64,000 bases of DNA from Prorocentrum cordatum (GCA_963575745.1 CAUYUJ010009569.1:207501-271500); one strand, 5' to 3'; positions 52,371 to 63,989 are shown, counted from the first letter of the stretch. Notes: generated from the letters alone by a model not told the origin. Made by a program: numbers and translations.

Positions 52371-53290
52371 TGGAACCATGTGTTTTCACGTGTCCAGGCC
52401 ACCCAGGGGGTATCTAACATGGTGGTCCCGAGCTGGAACCACATGCTAATGTGTCCAGGCAACACGGGTGGGGTATTTGACATGGTGGTTCCGAGCTGGA
52501 ACCGCATGTTTTCACGTGTCCAGGCCACCTAGGTGGGTATCTAACATGGTGGTCCCGAGCTGGTACCATGTGTTTTTGCCGTGTTCAGGCCACAGGGGTG
52601 TATCTGACATGGTGCTCCCGAGCTGGTTGTCCCGAGCTGGAAACACGTGTGTTTACATGTCCAGGCCCCCATAAGGGGGATATCTAACATGGTTGCCCCG
52701 AGCTGGAACCCAGAGGGGGTATCTGACATGGTTGTCCCGAGCTGGAACCATGTGTTTTTACGCGTCCAGGCCACCCAGGGGGATATCTAACTTGGTCGTC
52801 CCGAGCTTGAACCATGTGTTTTCGCGTAGCCAGGCCACACAGGGGGGTATCTAACATGATTGTCCCGAGCAAAGACCATGTGTTTCAACGTGTCCAGGCC
52901 ACCCAGTGGTGTATCTAACATGGTTGTCCCGAGCTGGAACCATATGTTTTTACATGTCCAGGCCACCCAGGGAGATATTTACCATGGTTGTCCCGAGCTG
53001 GAACTCACGTGTTTTCACGTGTCCAGGCCACACAGGGGGATATCTACCAAGGTTGTCCCGATCAAGGATCCATGTGTTTTCACGTGTCCAGGCCACCCAG
53101 GGGGGTATCGAACATGGTTGCCCAGAGCTGGTCCCACGTGTTTTCACGTGTCCAGGCCACCCGGTGGGGTATCTAAGATGATTGTCCCGAATTGGAACCA
53201 CGTGGTTTTACGTGTCCAGGCCGCCCAGGGTGGCATGGCGGAACCAGGTGCTTCAACGTGTCCAGGCCACCTAGGGGGTATCCAACATGG
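52371..53290. repeat. 64-bp tandem array 2
   Basis: Same unit as array 1, with truncated units near 52,600-52,720. Confidence 0.9.
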
Positions 53291-53369
53291 GCCTCCTGTT
53301 CTGTATTGGGATATGTGCTCGGGGAAACGGTTTTCGCTTGCCTTCGCCCCCCAGGAGGCCCCAGGAGGC

Positions 53370-53650
53370 TCGAGAAGCGTGAAAACATATCGGATCCTAA
53401 CGCCCCAGGGCGGGACAAGCGTGAAAACACATGGGCTCCTAACGCCCCTGGGCGGGGGAAGCGCGAAAACACATGGATTCTAACGCCCCAGGACGGGACA
53501 AACGCGAAAACACATAGGTTCCGAATGCCCCAGGGCGGGAGATACGTGAAAGCACATGGGTTCCCAACGCCCCAGGGCGGGGCAAGCCTGAAAACCGATG
53601 CCTCCTAACGCCCCAGGGCGGGGGAAGCGTGAACACACATGGGTTCCACA
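53370..53650. repeat. 41-42-bp tandem repeat
   Basis: About seven units: AACGCCCCAGGGCGGG, ACAAGCGTGAAAACACATGG, GTTCCT. Confidence 0.9.
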
Positions 53651-53654
53651 ATGC

Positions 53655-53965
53655 TCTGGGGCAGCTACTATGTGCTCAGGCAGCTCGAGCTCAAGATCCA
53701 TATCAGTTCCCTTGACACGCCCCTTGGCACGTCCCGTGGCACGTCCCTTGGCACGTCCCGTGGCACGTCCATTTTCACGTTCCGTAGCGCGTTCCCTTGG
53801 CACGTCCCGCGGTGCGTCCCCATGGCACGCCCCTTGGCACGTCGCTTGGCGCGTCCCATGGGACGTTCCGCGGCGCGTCCTCCTTGCATGTCCCCCTGTC
53901 AAGTAGCTCTGGTCCAGCTGCTAAGTGCTCAGGCAGCTCGAGCTCAAGATCCAGATCAGTTCGGT
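53655..53965. repeat. CACGTCCCTTGG repeats between two 45-bp direct repeats
   Basis: GTGCTCAGGCAGCTCGAGCT followed by CAAGATCCA and ATCAGTTC (from about 53,670) repeats from about 53,926. Between them, about fifteen 12-13-bp units of GGCACGTCCCGT type. Confidence 0.85.
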
Positions 53966-54189
53966 CAGGACTCGGATGCAAAGGAGGACTCGATCCACGA
54001 CGCTATAGAGCACAATCGCGGCATGGCACATCGCAATTCAGCACGGCACAGCACAGCACAGCCCTCGGTACGGTACATCAAGATCGATAGACTCAGCATT
54101 GCTTTTGCCCGTCGCCTAATCAGGTGTATTTGAAACGTTGCCATGCCTTACATTTCTACATTCCTTTCCAGGTTCGTGGGTCGATCATG
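53966..54189. other. No gene seen
   Basis: Short unique stretch with an ACGGCACAGCACAGCACAG run. No coding signal. Confidence 0.4.
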
Positions 54190-54495
54190 TTCCTGGAAAG
54201 GGCGCGGGTCCCAAGGTTTTCTTTTAGTACTGTTTTGTTTTCCCCCCGGCTTCGGCCGGCGATATAAGTGGCTATATATCACAGTAAACTCCCATTCGGC
54301 GTGGAAAAATTGAGGATGTCCCTAGCGAAACGCTAGTGATTGAAATCCCGATCGATAAATCACAAGGTGCGGGACAAATTTGGGTAAGGGGCGCGACTCC
54401 GTGTGTTTTCATGTGTTCCCATAGATTGGCCCTCTCCAGGGGCACGAATCTTTATGTTCTTACATATGTTTCTGTAGATTGGCCCTCTCCAGGAT
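54190..54495. repeat. ~250-bp dispersed block, copy 3
   Basis: GGAAAGGGCGCGGGTCCCAAGG through TAGATTGGCCCTCTCCAGG, the terminal word being doubled. Confidence 0.85.
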
Positions 54496-54499
54496 ACCC

Positions 54500-54945
54500 C
54501 ACGAGGCCCCAGGACACCCATCTAACATGGTTGTCCCGAGCTGGAACCACGTGTTTTACTTGTCCAGGCCACCCAGTGGGGGTATTTAACATGATTGCCC
54601 CGAACTGGAACCACGTGTTTTTACGTGTTCAGGCCACCCAGGGGGGTATCTAACATGATTGTCCCGAGCAAGGACCGCGTGTTTTCACGTGTCCAGGCCA
54701 CTCAGGGGTGTATCTAACATGGTTGTCCCAAGCTGGCACCATGTGCTTTTAGGTGTCCAGGCCATCCAGGGGGGTAACTAACATGGTTGTCCCGAGCAAG
54801 GACTATTGTTTTAAAGTGCCCAGGCCACCCAGGGGTTTATCTAACATGGTTGTCCCGAGCCGGCACCTTGTGTTTTTACGTGTCCAGGCCACCCAGGGGG
54901 TATCTAACATGGTTGCCCAGAGCTGGACCCATGTGTTTTTACGCG
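54500..54945. repeat. 64-bp tandem array 3
   Basis: About seven units of the same 64-bp repeat. Confidence 0.9.
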
Positions 54946-54954
54946 TCTGGTTGA

Positions 54955-55165
54955 AAGCCATCCAATTTGAATTCGTCAAGTTTCAATTCATCCAGTTTTG
55001 ATTCATCCGTTTGAATTCATCCGGCTTTAATTTGTCCGATTTAATTTCATCCGTTTTTTATTCGCCCATTTAAATTCATCCGGTTTTATGTTGTCCGGTT
55101 TAAATTCGCCCAGTTTTAATTCATCTGTTCAAATTCATCCGGTTTTATTTCGTCTGGTTTTCATC
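54955..55165 (+). repeat. TTCATCCGGTTTTAA minisatellite, array 3, forward arm
   Basis: Same motif as arrays 1 and 2. Confidence 0.85.
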
Positions 55166-55184
55166 CCCCAGCTTCCACACGAGT

Positions 55185-55275
55185 CACGCAAAACAGAGCG
55201 GACGAAACCGAAGCGGACGAAATAAAAACGGACGAATCTAAAACGGACGAAACAAGAGTGGATGAAACAAACCTC
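55185..55275 (-). repeat. TTCATCCGGTTTTAA minisatellite, array 3, inverted arm
   Basis: CGGACGAAATAAAAACGGACG and GCGGACGAAACCGAAG are the reverse complement of the motif, so the array changes orientation at about 55,170. Confidence 0.8.
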
Positions 55276-55304
55276 CACCACGGGGCGACCCCTTCTCCTC
55301 TCCT

Positions 55305-55385
55305 CCTCCTCCCTCCTCCTCCTCCTCCTCCTCCTCCTCCTCCTCCTCCTCCTCCTCCTCCTCCTCCTCCTCCTCCTCCTCCTCC
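55305..55385. repeat. (CTC)n microsatellite
   Basis: About 75 bases of pure CTC. Confidence 0.95.
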
Positions 55386-55389
55386 CTCA

Positions 55390-56170
55390 CTCTTCCCCTC
55401 GTCGTGCGGGTCGGCGCTGGGGGCTCCGGGGGGAAGGGGAAGGGTCATGGGGACAGACCTCGGGAGGGACGCGAGCGTTCTCTGGGGGGACCTCGGGGGG
55501 ACGGGGGGCGCGCCGCGCAGAGGGGCCACAGCGGAAGGGGGGAGGGCGCCGCGGGGGAGGGGGGGAGGGCGCCGCGGGGGAGTGGCCACGGAGATGGACC
55601 ACGGGGGGGACCCCGAGCGGTAACCACAGGCAGAGGCCCCTGGTCTCCCACTCCCGCCGTCTCAGAGTTTCCGCTGGTCTCCCGTGGTCCTCCAGGGGTC
55701 GTCCTGCGGTCCTGTGGTGCCAGCGGCGTCCAGGTCGATCTCTCTCGGTTCGGTTCCGAGGCCGCCCAGTTCCGATCTGGTTCTGGTTCCTGAGCGGTTC
55801 GTTTTCCCTCGGTTCTAGTTCGGTCTTGCTTCGGATCGGTTTTGGTTTTCCCGGTTTGGGTCCGGTTCGGTTCTGTTTCGGTTCTCGATTCTCGATTCGG
55901 TTTGGCCCATTCTGGCTTACAGTTCATCCTTATTTTGTGACTGAATCTGGGTACATCTTCCCGCATCACCTACGCCCAGAGGGCTGGTAGGATTTGCACA
56001 GTGCCTCCCAGACGGGGCCGGAGCAAATGTGATTGGAGGATTGCGCCGCATCACCAAAGCATCGGCGAGGCGGGATGGTCTGAAGCCCGAAATTGTGAAG
56101 GCCTTGCGGCCAGTGCCGCCGACCCTGTATGCGAGGAGGACAGGGAGATGGAACAGGTGGATGAAGAGGG
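55390..56170. other. No gene seen; GGTTC/TCGGTT-rich
   Basis: 55,735-55,910 is built from GGTTCGGTTT-like words. CTACGCCCAGAGGGCTGGT at about 55,970 repeats the word seen at about 15,922. Confidence 0.45.
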
Positions 56171-56174
56171 GAGG

Positions 56175-56330
56175 GGGCCTCTAGGGTCTTCCAGAGCCTC
56201 TTGGGGGTCTCTTGGGAGCCTCCTGAGAGCCTCGTGGGTCGTCCTGGGGGCATCTAGCGGGCCTCTAGGGGCTTATGGGGGGGCCTCTTGAGACCTCTTG
56301 GGGCCTCCTTGGAGGCTCTGGAGTAAATAT
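56175..56330. repeat. GCCTCTTGGGG-type minisatellite, copy 2
   Basis: Same words as 14,580-14,830. Confidence 0.7.
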
Positions 56331-56339
56331 GGTCCTCTC

Positions 56340-56786
56340 CGCCTCATCCATATTAATATCGCTTGCTGTTACACTTGCATGCTGTGCACTGTCTGACTTG
56401 AACTTGCGCTGCATACTGCAGCTGTTTGTTTACTCAAGCAAGCTGTTCGTATGCTTGCAGGAGAGAAAAAAGGTGCGAGCTAGCCCGCTCGCGCGCGCCG
56501 CGGGGCCGCCCCCGCGTCGCCGTCGTGTCGCTGGCCAGCCGGCCACCTCCCTTACCATTCCTGATATAGTAAACTTGCTTACCGGATACTTGTCTTATCG
56601 ATGTCTCATCCCGCACCTTCTCTCCCTGAGCAGAGTGAACATGAGATGTTGATTCCTTTGGCATCTTACCCCGATTCTCAGAGGAAAGACTGGTTATCAG
56701 CCGAAGCGCGCGACATAGTCGAAGCGGGGTCATACCAACCAGAAGCAGGAACTTCGGATGAACCCCGCGACTGAGTCGTTGCGGGT
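56340..56786. other. Upstream region of the right retroelement, possible LTR or leader
   Basis: Non-coding, AT-richer start then a GC-rich block (56,490-56,545). No second LTR copy is available in the window, so boundaries cannot be drawn. Confidence 0.3.
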
Positions 56787-59354
56787 ATGAGCTATGATAA
56801 GACAGATGATATGTCCGTCACTTTGCGAAGCGCAGATCATTATGTTGCACAACGCGACGGACGTGACCCTCGTGAGAGCGGTTTTGGCCAGGGCCGCCTT
56901 CTTCCTTCGAATGTCGCCACTCGGGTATCTAGGGGTAGAAGCACTGAAGGGGCTGTAGAGACGTCGGAATATGGCTCTCCCTCTGGAGTTCCGATCGGTA
57001 ATCGTGAACAAACCCCAGACCCGCATGGGCGAAACGGCACAACAGCAAGATGTAGACGAAGTGCATTCTCGTCTTGGATCGCCGAATCGACGGAATCGAT
57101 CAGCCCTATTCCGAATGCTACACATACAATCGTACCGGCCGCTGGTGAAGCCAGTCGACCAGGGGAAGTCCACGGGGCCACAGGCGTGTACCCCAGCGTC
57201 CCAGGCGAACGGGGAGGTACGAGTAGAAATGTTCCCATCCCAATAGCGTTAAATGGACAATTCGGCCAAGACAGCGATGATCCTGTCGATAAAGAGCATG
57301 AAATAAACTCAATGGGGGAAGATTTTGACTGTATCAACAAAGGAATCTCTCTGAGCCGAGAATTGTCTTCATTAATGGAAGCAGACCATCCCGCCCAAGG
57401 CGAGAGGCGGTCCCCAGATGGATCTGACGAAGATACCAGTGACCTGACGCCTCAGGCGGACAGGACTGAGACTCCGGCGAAGCATGACAGGGAGTCTACA
57501 GGACGGACTCCCGCACCTCAACTCAAGAAGCAGAGAAACGAGGATTATGGCTTAGACTACTCACCACTTAAAGAAGATTTCTATCGTCCTGCCGTCACCT
57601 CAGGCGATTGGCAACCCTCGATACCGGCTGTTGTTGAGGATGAGGAAATGGTCGGACAACCAGCTTCGTATACTGAGCTAATAAGACAGGACGAGAGGGA
57701 TGAGGAGCTTCTAGAGGTACCTAAACCCCTGGAAGGTACGTTCGCGCGCCCCAGATCGAATGCGCCCAGTAGGGGAAGACCCCAAATGCCAAGATCAGGA
57801 GCGAGATCTACTTCAAGGAGCAACAGTAACATCTCCATAATGGAGACATGCTGGGACCCAAACTTTGACTGCGCGCCTCAGGCGGAAAGCAGATGCCCAG
57901 GTAAAGCCAACTAGCTAGAAGGTGCATGTAGGCATCCAGTATGCAAGAGTTGCTCTGAAGTATGCCCTACGTGTAATATCCAATGGTTGCGTATAGAGTG
58001 CTTTCCTATGGACGAGCATAACTGCGCATATCTTCTCATACAAACTACTCGGGATCAGGCTAGACTAGCTGAGGCCAAAACCCAGCGAGAGTTTCTGACC
58101 AGCGAGGCACAGCTGGCCGAAAGGGCCCGACTGGATCGAGAAGAGATGGCAGCAACCGTGGCAGAAGTTCGGAAGACGTTCGAGGCTGAAAGACCCGCTC
58201 TAGCCGTGGCTGCTAGAGAGCGACAACGAGAACTGGTGGAACAGATGTACCATCAGACCGCGGCCGCTAAGCGGCAGGCGGAGATAGCAGCCGAGAGTAG
58301 ATATCTAGAAATGATGGCTTCAGAACGACAGGCCGTTGTGGCGGCGACTAAGCAACCTGTTGATGCCAAGGCGGTCACCGCTGCTGTTGCGGCGGCTAGA
58401 GTAGAAGGAGAACAAATCGCTACAGTCTAGTCAGGGCGGAACGAGAAAAAGCAGAGCCTTCAAGAAGAGCTGAAAAACGCCAGGCTGGAAGTGGATAACA
58501 CTCAAGTAGTAGCTGCGAAAATAGCTGACCAGAACAATCAATATCGGGAAGAACTTAGATCGCATGAAGAGGCCAGAGCACCCCTGCAACGCGTGCAATC
58601 TAGCAATGAAAAATGCCCGCCGGCCAAGCCGACTGGGGCGTACAGGCGACCATTGCCAGCGGCTCAGTCGTCTGGCACAACATCCGTTCCGCCCTAGTCC
58701 GACTTGACAACTGTAGTAAACGCGGGATCGTCGACTTCGCAGGCGAGGGCGGTAGCACGGCCTCAACCCGCGGAAAGGGGAGAAACTCATGCAGAGAGTT
58801 CCATAGTCGCCCAATGTTGTTCGATATGCTTACACCCGAGGACGGGTAATTGCGCTGGCTGCGGCTTGCCGGCTTGTAAAGATCATTTCGATGCGAGTAC
58901 TAGAAGATGTTCCAGATGTACCCTACAGAAGAGTGAAAGGTCAGCTGCCAACGCGCGAGAAGAAGAGGCCGTGGCGGACGCAGCTGAGTCTGGGAAAAGA
59001 ATGATGAAGCTTAAAGCTATCATCACGAATCCAATTCCGCATACAGAAAGTAGAAAAGGAAAAGGGCTCACCTCGAGTTCGTTCGATTTGCCGTTACTGT
59101 CACCAGAAACTCTTGTGAGGCCGTGGTTGCGCCGCAACTTTACCGCTCCCGGTCCTGCCCTAGAGGGCCCAGCTAAGCCGAGCACCCCTGAGAATGGGTT
59201 TCCAATCAACATAGAACTGACAGGGTCTAATGACGATAATATGTTTGCCAATTACCGCCCGTTTTCTAAGGGTGGCCCTGCGGGGCCGACGGCGGCTAAG
59301 TCGTCGGGCGTCGGGCGAGGCAGGACAAGACGGAGAAGGGGGCGACAAGAGTGA
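56787..59354 (+). CDS. Right retroelement ORF1: zinc-binding and coiled-coil protein, three in-frame TAG stops
   Basis: One reading frame runs from ATG 56,787 (MSYDKTDDMSVTLRSADHYV) to TGA 59,352-59,354, interrupted only by TAG at 57,912, 58,428 and 58,695. The first 375 residues are polar and disordered. After the first TAG comes a Cys/His-rich module, CRHPVCKSCSEVCPTC. Then a long coiled coil (ARLAEAKTQREFLTSEAQLA ... KNARLEVDNTQVVA), then a second zinc module CCSICLHPRTGNCAGCGLPA / CKDHF...CSRC, then a basic end (GRGRTRRRRGRQE). Coding sense clearly continues across each stop. No enzyme domain. Probably a structural or RNA-binding product ahead of gag. Stops may be decay or suppressed. Confidence 0.55.
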
Positions 59355-59373
59355 CGCTCCAAATGCCGAGGTC

Positions 59374-61130
59374 ATGTCGACGCGCGACGATGACAACGGT
59401 AAACGACCATATGAATCGCCTCCAGGGAGTCCAGGGGGTTCGGGACCCTCAGATGGTGGAGGCGGCCGTGGGGGGCCTCAGGGCCCTGGCGTGCCGCAGG
59501 GCCCAGTAGTTACTGACGAAAGTACGCCGTTGGACCAATGGAGACAGGTTGGGAACAATCAGAAGATTGACTTGCTGGACATCCCCGATGTTACAAACAT
59601 ACGGGAGTGGCAAATGCATGCGGTCCGTGCGATCGCGGGATCGTTGCCTGAGAGCCAAGCAGCGCAGCACTGGATCACGGAAGCTATGAACCCAGCTGTG
59701 GACGATGAGCAATTGAAGGTTGCAGGGCGCTTTCAGCGTCTTGATCTCATGGTCGCCACCAATCTGATTGAGAAATTCAATGCGTTGCGAAGAAATCGCA
59801 GCCAGCCTGGTCATCACATTCATTTCCTACAACGGATCACTCGGATGGAATACAGCGCCCAGAATGAGGGAAGGCTCTTAATTGGACGCGAGATGGTACG
59901 AGCCATTTGCCATTGGTGTTCTGTTAGGTCGGAGCTGGGTCAACATCGCATTTCGCGTGATATCTTCAAGGTTGTTATTGACCCCCGCAAGCCAGATGCC
60001 GATCTGTATCATTTCTATAATGATTGGACAGACGTATACCAACAGCTCTACGGCGCCCGACCTCCGTCTGATGAAATGAGAGCCTCGATTCATGCACACT
60101 TCATTGAGCAATGCAGAAAGCCTAGCAAGTCGAGTTTTGTATGCCAGCTCTACGACATGTCCAAGGATAAAATGGGACATGGCGCGAAGCCTTATGAATG
60201 GCTGATTGATCAGATTGAAGAAATGATGTTGCGAGAAAATGAAGAGTGGAACATCAGCGTGCGTGAGAGCACCTTGAATCAACGTGCTCGGCAGGCAAGG
60301 TGAGGCGGAGGTGGGGGTTATGACAACCGGAGGAATGCCGGCGGCAAAGCCGCTCCGGCAGAAGTAGCAGCTAAACTGGGGAAACCCACTGATGTCATGA
60401 AGAGCGGATTGACTATGGGCGAGACGACGTGTAAGTACGTGCGTAAGGGCGAAACTTGCCCATATGCGGGGAAAGGTTGTCATTTTAATCATAAGAAGCC
60501 CAAGAATGCCGCGCCGGCTCAGCCGAGTACGGGAAAGAAGTCTAATGCCGCTCCTGCCCAGGATAAGAATCCCAGAGGGAGATCTAAGGACCGAGGCCGA
60601 AAGGGGCAGGGTCGATCACAGACCCCGATGGGCGGACGTGGAAAAGGAACACAACACAGAAACAGGAGTCAATCCAACCAATCGCGGGGAAAGAGAGCAC
60701 TATTCCATGCTACGCGTGGCCCCGAGATCCCAAGAATTGTCGAGGACCAGCAGACGGTTGCAATAAGGCCCACAGAGGGTTGACCGATGTTGAGAAGCTT
60801 AAACGCGATAAATGGGAGCAAGCGAAGCTTGACGCGGGACAATCTTTGGGATGCGAGCGCACAGCCAAACAAGCCAATGTCGCTGCCGCCAATGTCCCAT
60901 CGCCTGGAGGAAACGGTGGCCCGAGAGCCTCTAGTAATAACTCCGACAAACGTAAAAATGATGGAGACAATAACAAAGGCAAAGGCAAAGGAAACTATAC
61001 GATCTGTCGCTCCTTCATGGAAACAGGCAAATGTTCGCGCGGCAAGGAATGCTGGTTTGCTCAAGCCACGGATGGGCATCCGTGACAATGGCTGCGCACT
61101 GGCGGCTCAGCCGACAGTGCAGGAGGAATG
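59374..61130 (+). CDS. Right retroelement Gag with CCCH zinc fingers, broken
   Basis: ATG 59,374 (MSTRDDDNGKRPYESPPGSP); the frame is open from 59,230 and overlaps ORF1 in another phase. A helical Gag core follows (LDQWRQVGNNQKIDLLDIPD, LMVATNLIEKFNALRRNRSQ, WLIDQIEEMMLRENEEW). After a TGA at 60,301 the same frame gives CKYVRKGETCPYAGKGCHFNH (C-x8-C-x6-C-x3-H). At 60,780 reading must slip back one base (GGTTGACC) to reach a second finger, CRSFMETGKCSRGKECWFAQ, where the final His is Gln. CCCH fingers in place of a CCHC knuckle are familiar from dinoflagellate elements. The two retroelements in this window thus use different Gag fingers. Confidence 0.65.
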
Positions 61131-61169
61131 AAACATATAATTTGTTAAGGGTGCTCTTTCTTATCTTCC

Positions 61170-62237
61170 TTGCTCGACGGATGCGGCGCAGCCCGCGTCG
61201 GTCAAATCGAAAGCGGGGGGGGGGGGGGTCAGAAGAGACCCGCTGACCAAGTCAGCTCGGGCGCCGTAGCGCGCCCCGCTCCGTTATTTCGGGCCCCCCC
61301 AGGGCAGAAACAGACCAGCCCTAATTGTTTGAAAGCTGTTGCTGATACCGGCGGAGGAGACTACAGGAATCCCTCCGGCGGTGAGTTTCACCAGAAAAGC
61401 AGGGAACAGGTCGAGAGTCTCGTCAATGTCCTTGCGAATTTCCTGTATCCTCTTTCTCGGGACGCTATCGAGAAGTACTGGTGCGCCCCCCCCCCTAGTA
61501 AGAGTTGCATCCGACATCGGAATAACGATAGATGCAATCTCCGTGTCCGTTTTCACCCCTCTACTGAGGAGCCCGCCATCACTTGGAGGAAGGCGCGTCG
61601 CCACGACTTGAAAGAGTTGCTTTCGAGTGGCAAAGATAGGTGGATATTCCCAGGAGAAATGCGCAGACAGATGTCTACTCAGTCGAGGGCGTCTGCTGCG
61701 GAAGCTCTGATCAGAGCGTCGGACCTGCAGGATGGAGTCTGGCATCTCTGGATGAGAACTGAGGAGGGGGAAGAGGGCCCACACGGCGCAGCCGCTGCTG
61801 GATGCACGGACAAAGACGCTGCGCATCTTGGCGCGCTGAGCTTCATCATTGATACTGGGTGCGGGTACAACCTCATAGCGGAGAGATATATTTGAAGCGC
61901 AGGTGTAATGATATTGATTCGAAAGCTTCCGCAATCGATCACTCTGAACACTGCTGGGGGAGAATCAAATGCCCTCGGTTCAGTTCGCATCGCATGTCCC
62001 AAATTTAAGGGTGGTAGTTTTAATGCTTTAGTCATGCCGGAGAGCCCGTGCGTGATTTCGGTAGGAGAGCGGTGCGTGGATCGCGGCTTTAGCTTCTTTT
62101 GGCCAGCAGGCCAAATACCCTGCCTGTTATTGCCCAATGGCCAAAGAGTGGACCTGGCCGTCGAGGGCAATATGCCATACTTGACCCTATCAGGCAAAGA
62201 GGCGCTGGGTCAGTGGATGTACGCGGTTGCCGCCTGA
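61170..62237 (+). CDS. Right retroelement aspartic protease region, one internal TGA
   Basis: The frame reads through a linker to SFIIDTGCGYNLIAERYI (protease active site DTG near 61,850), then TGA at 61,893, then continues in the same frame with SITLNTAGGESNALGSVRIA, VISVGERCVDRGFSFFWPAG and RVDLAVEGNMPYL, the usual second half of this protease family, to TGA 62,235. The catalytic and flap halves are therefore separated by a stop codon. Confidence 0.65.
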
Positions 62238-62300
62238 GGGGGTGAACCCCCCGAGCGGTGGTGTTGCGCGACGCCAGGCGCCAGGGCATTCCTGGACAAT

Positions 62301-63989
62301 GTGGAATCGGCGGGAGGCCCTCCGCCCCATGCTGTCCAGACTCACGTGACCATAGACCTGCATGCACATGAGTTGATTGGCACCCACAGCTACGCTGATG
62401 GACGGCCGACTGAGATCGCGCCCGTTTTTCCGTCATCGATAGACTCTGCGGATACCATCACCTACTTCGACTATTCGCTTCGAAAGGCTAGTGAAAGCGC
62501 TTGGAATCGGACGCCGACCGGCATCGCTGCCTCCAAAAGCTTTTCAACTTTGCCCGACCACGGTCAAGCCGTCGGTCAGTGCGACGAGCAGCCCGGCAAA
62601 GCCGAGGCCTGCGCTGCCGCATACAGGTGCCCTTATGGGTACGGAGTCTCGGGATACCTTCCTTACGAGATGAATCAAGGACTGGGCTCCAGTGCGTGCA
62701 ACGCGGCCCCAGGACCCGAGGAGGGTGAAGTTGGCGACGCTGACGGTGTCGACTTAGCCGACGTCGACGCACCGCCAGATGTAGACCCAGACGATGCGGA
62801 GGTTGAGGTGTCGGATACCCTTGCCGACCGGCTCAAAAAGGCCGCAGCCTCCCTGCCGCGCCTTCTAACTCATACTCCCAAGAACCCATGCTGCTCTGTA
62901 TGCAATTGGGCCAAGGCCATCAGAAAGCAACAGCGCAAGGCGCAAAACAAAGGGCTAAAGGTTCCCCGCCCCTACGCTAACCACACTTCGTTCGGACACC
63001 TGACGACGATGGATCATTGGTTTGCGATGGATGAACTCTCGCGGGGACTCCACGATGAGACCGCGTGCGTGACTTTTCGCGACCGAGCCGCGGATTTTCT
63101 TGCCGCTCAGGGTGTACACGACAAGTCTGCGGTTCACGTTTGTATTTGTTTGGTAAACCTAGAAGCCCCGGAGGAGAAGTTAGAGTATTGTAATACAGAT
63201 GGTGCAAGAGAGCTTGCGAGGGCATGTTACGAGCTCAAAATTGCCCATGATCCTACCATCCCAGGAAATAAGAAACATGACGCTGTTGCTGAGCGTGCAA
63301 ACGGCGCGGTACAGATGGGGACCAGAGCCTTACTCATGCAGGCTGGTCTTCCACCACCATATTGGACGTACGCAGTCCGATATTTCTGTCTATGCTACTA
63401 CACAGGGATCCCAGCGGAGGGACAGTCAAGTTGGGAGCGACGCTTTGGATGTAGATTTGATGCTCCGCTCCTTCCCTTTGGGTCCCTCGTACGTTATGTG
63501 CCTCCACCTGAGTCCAGGTTTCGGACTGCCAAGACTGGCGCAACGATGATTCCGGGAATATACTTGGGGCATGTGCACAAAGCGGGGGGAATGGTTGGAC
63601 CAGACAGTCATGTTGCACCTTTGAGACAATTGGACGGTCTGAACATGGAAACAAGGCGTACCCCAGAGGGCAAACGACCCACCATTGAGAAGTCTGATCA
63701 GGTGTACAGCAACATCTTAGATGGTACTGCTGATGACCAACCGCCTCAGTTCCCATTGCGAAGAGCGTACGAGAAAGCGGCGACAGATGCACGTTCCGCC
63801 ACGATCCCTGCAGCGGGAGAAGCTGCGGCCGTCCCAGACGGACCACAACCAGTCACAGGTATACGACCGGACAACTTATTTAATGCCGATGATCCTGCTG
63901 TTGTTATGCCACCGCCTTCTCAGGAAGGCGAGGGCGCTCCACACTGCGACCCAGAGGCCGGTTTAGAAGACGACGGCCCAGGAGGATAG
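62301..63989 (+). CDS. Right retroelement integrase
   Basis: Same frame as the protease, separated by TGA 62,235. HTPKNPCCSVCNWAKAIRKQ is the zinc-finger end. The catalytic core has DHWFAMDELSRG (first Asp), YCNTDGARELARACYEL (second Asp) and HDAVAERANGAVQMGTRALL (Glu), followed by GLPPPYWTYAVRYFCLCYY and the C-terminal PFGSLVRYVPPPESRFRTAK, IPGIYLGHVHKAGG block. All three acidic residues are present. It ends at TAG 63,987-63,989, 11 bases before the window edge, in a Pro/Glu/Asp-rich linker that would normally lead to the reverse transcriptase, so that stop may be another in-frame lesion. Confidence 0.8.
   Translation: MESAGGPPPHAVQTHVTIDLHAHELIGTHSYADGRPTEIAPVFPSSIDSADTITYFDYSLRKASESAWNRTPTGIAASKSFSTLPDHGQAVGQCDEQPGKAEACAAAYRCPYGYGVSGYLPYEMNQGLGSSACNAAPGPEEGEVGDADGVDLADVDAPPDVDPDDAEVEVSDTLADRLKKAAASLPRLLTHTPKNPCCSVCNWAKAIRKQQRKAQNKGLKVPRPYANHTSFGHLTTMDHWFAMDELSRGLHDETACVTFRDRAADFLAAQGVHDKSAVHVCICLVNLEAPEEKLEYCNTDGARELARACYELKIAHDPTIPGNKKHDAVAERANGAVQMGTRALLMQAGLPPPYWTYAVRYFCLCYYTGIPAEGQSSWERRFGCRFDAPLLPFGSLVRYVPPPESRFRTAKTGATMIPGIYLGHVHKAGGMVGPDSHVAPLRQLDGLNMETRRTPEGKRPTIEKSDQVYSNILDGTADDQPPQFPLRRAYEKAATDARSATIPAAGEAAAVPDGPQPVTGIRPDNLFNADDPAVVMPPPSQEGEGAPHCDPEAGLEDDGPGG

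Noticed and set aside
51046-54945. Reading frames of 100-200 residues across the 64-bp arrays
   Set aside because: They repeat CPGHPGGYLTWLSRAGT-like text in shifting frames, with no domain. Artefacts of the tandem repeat.
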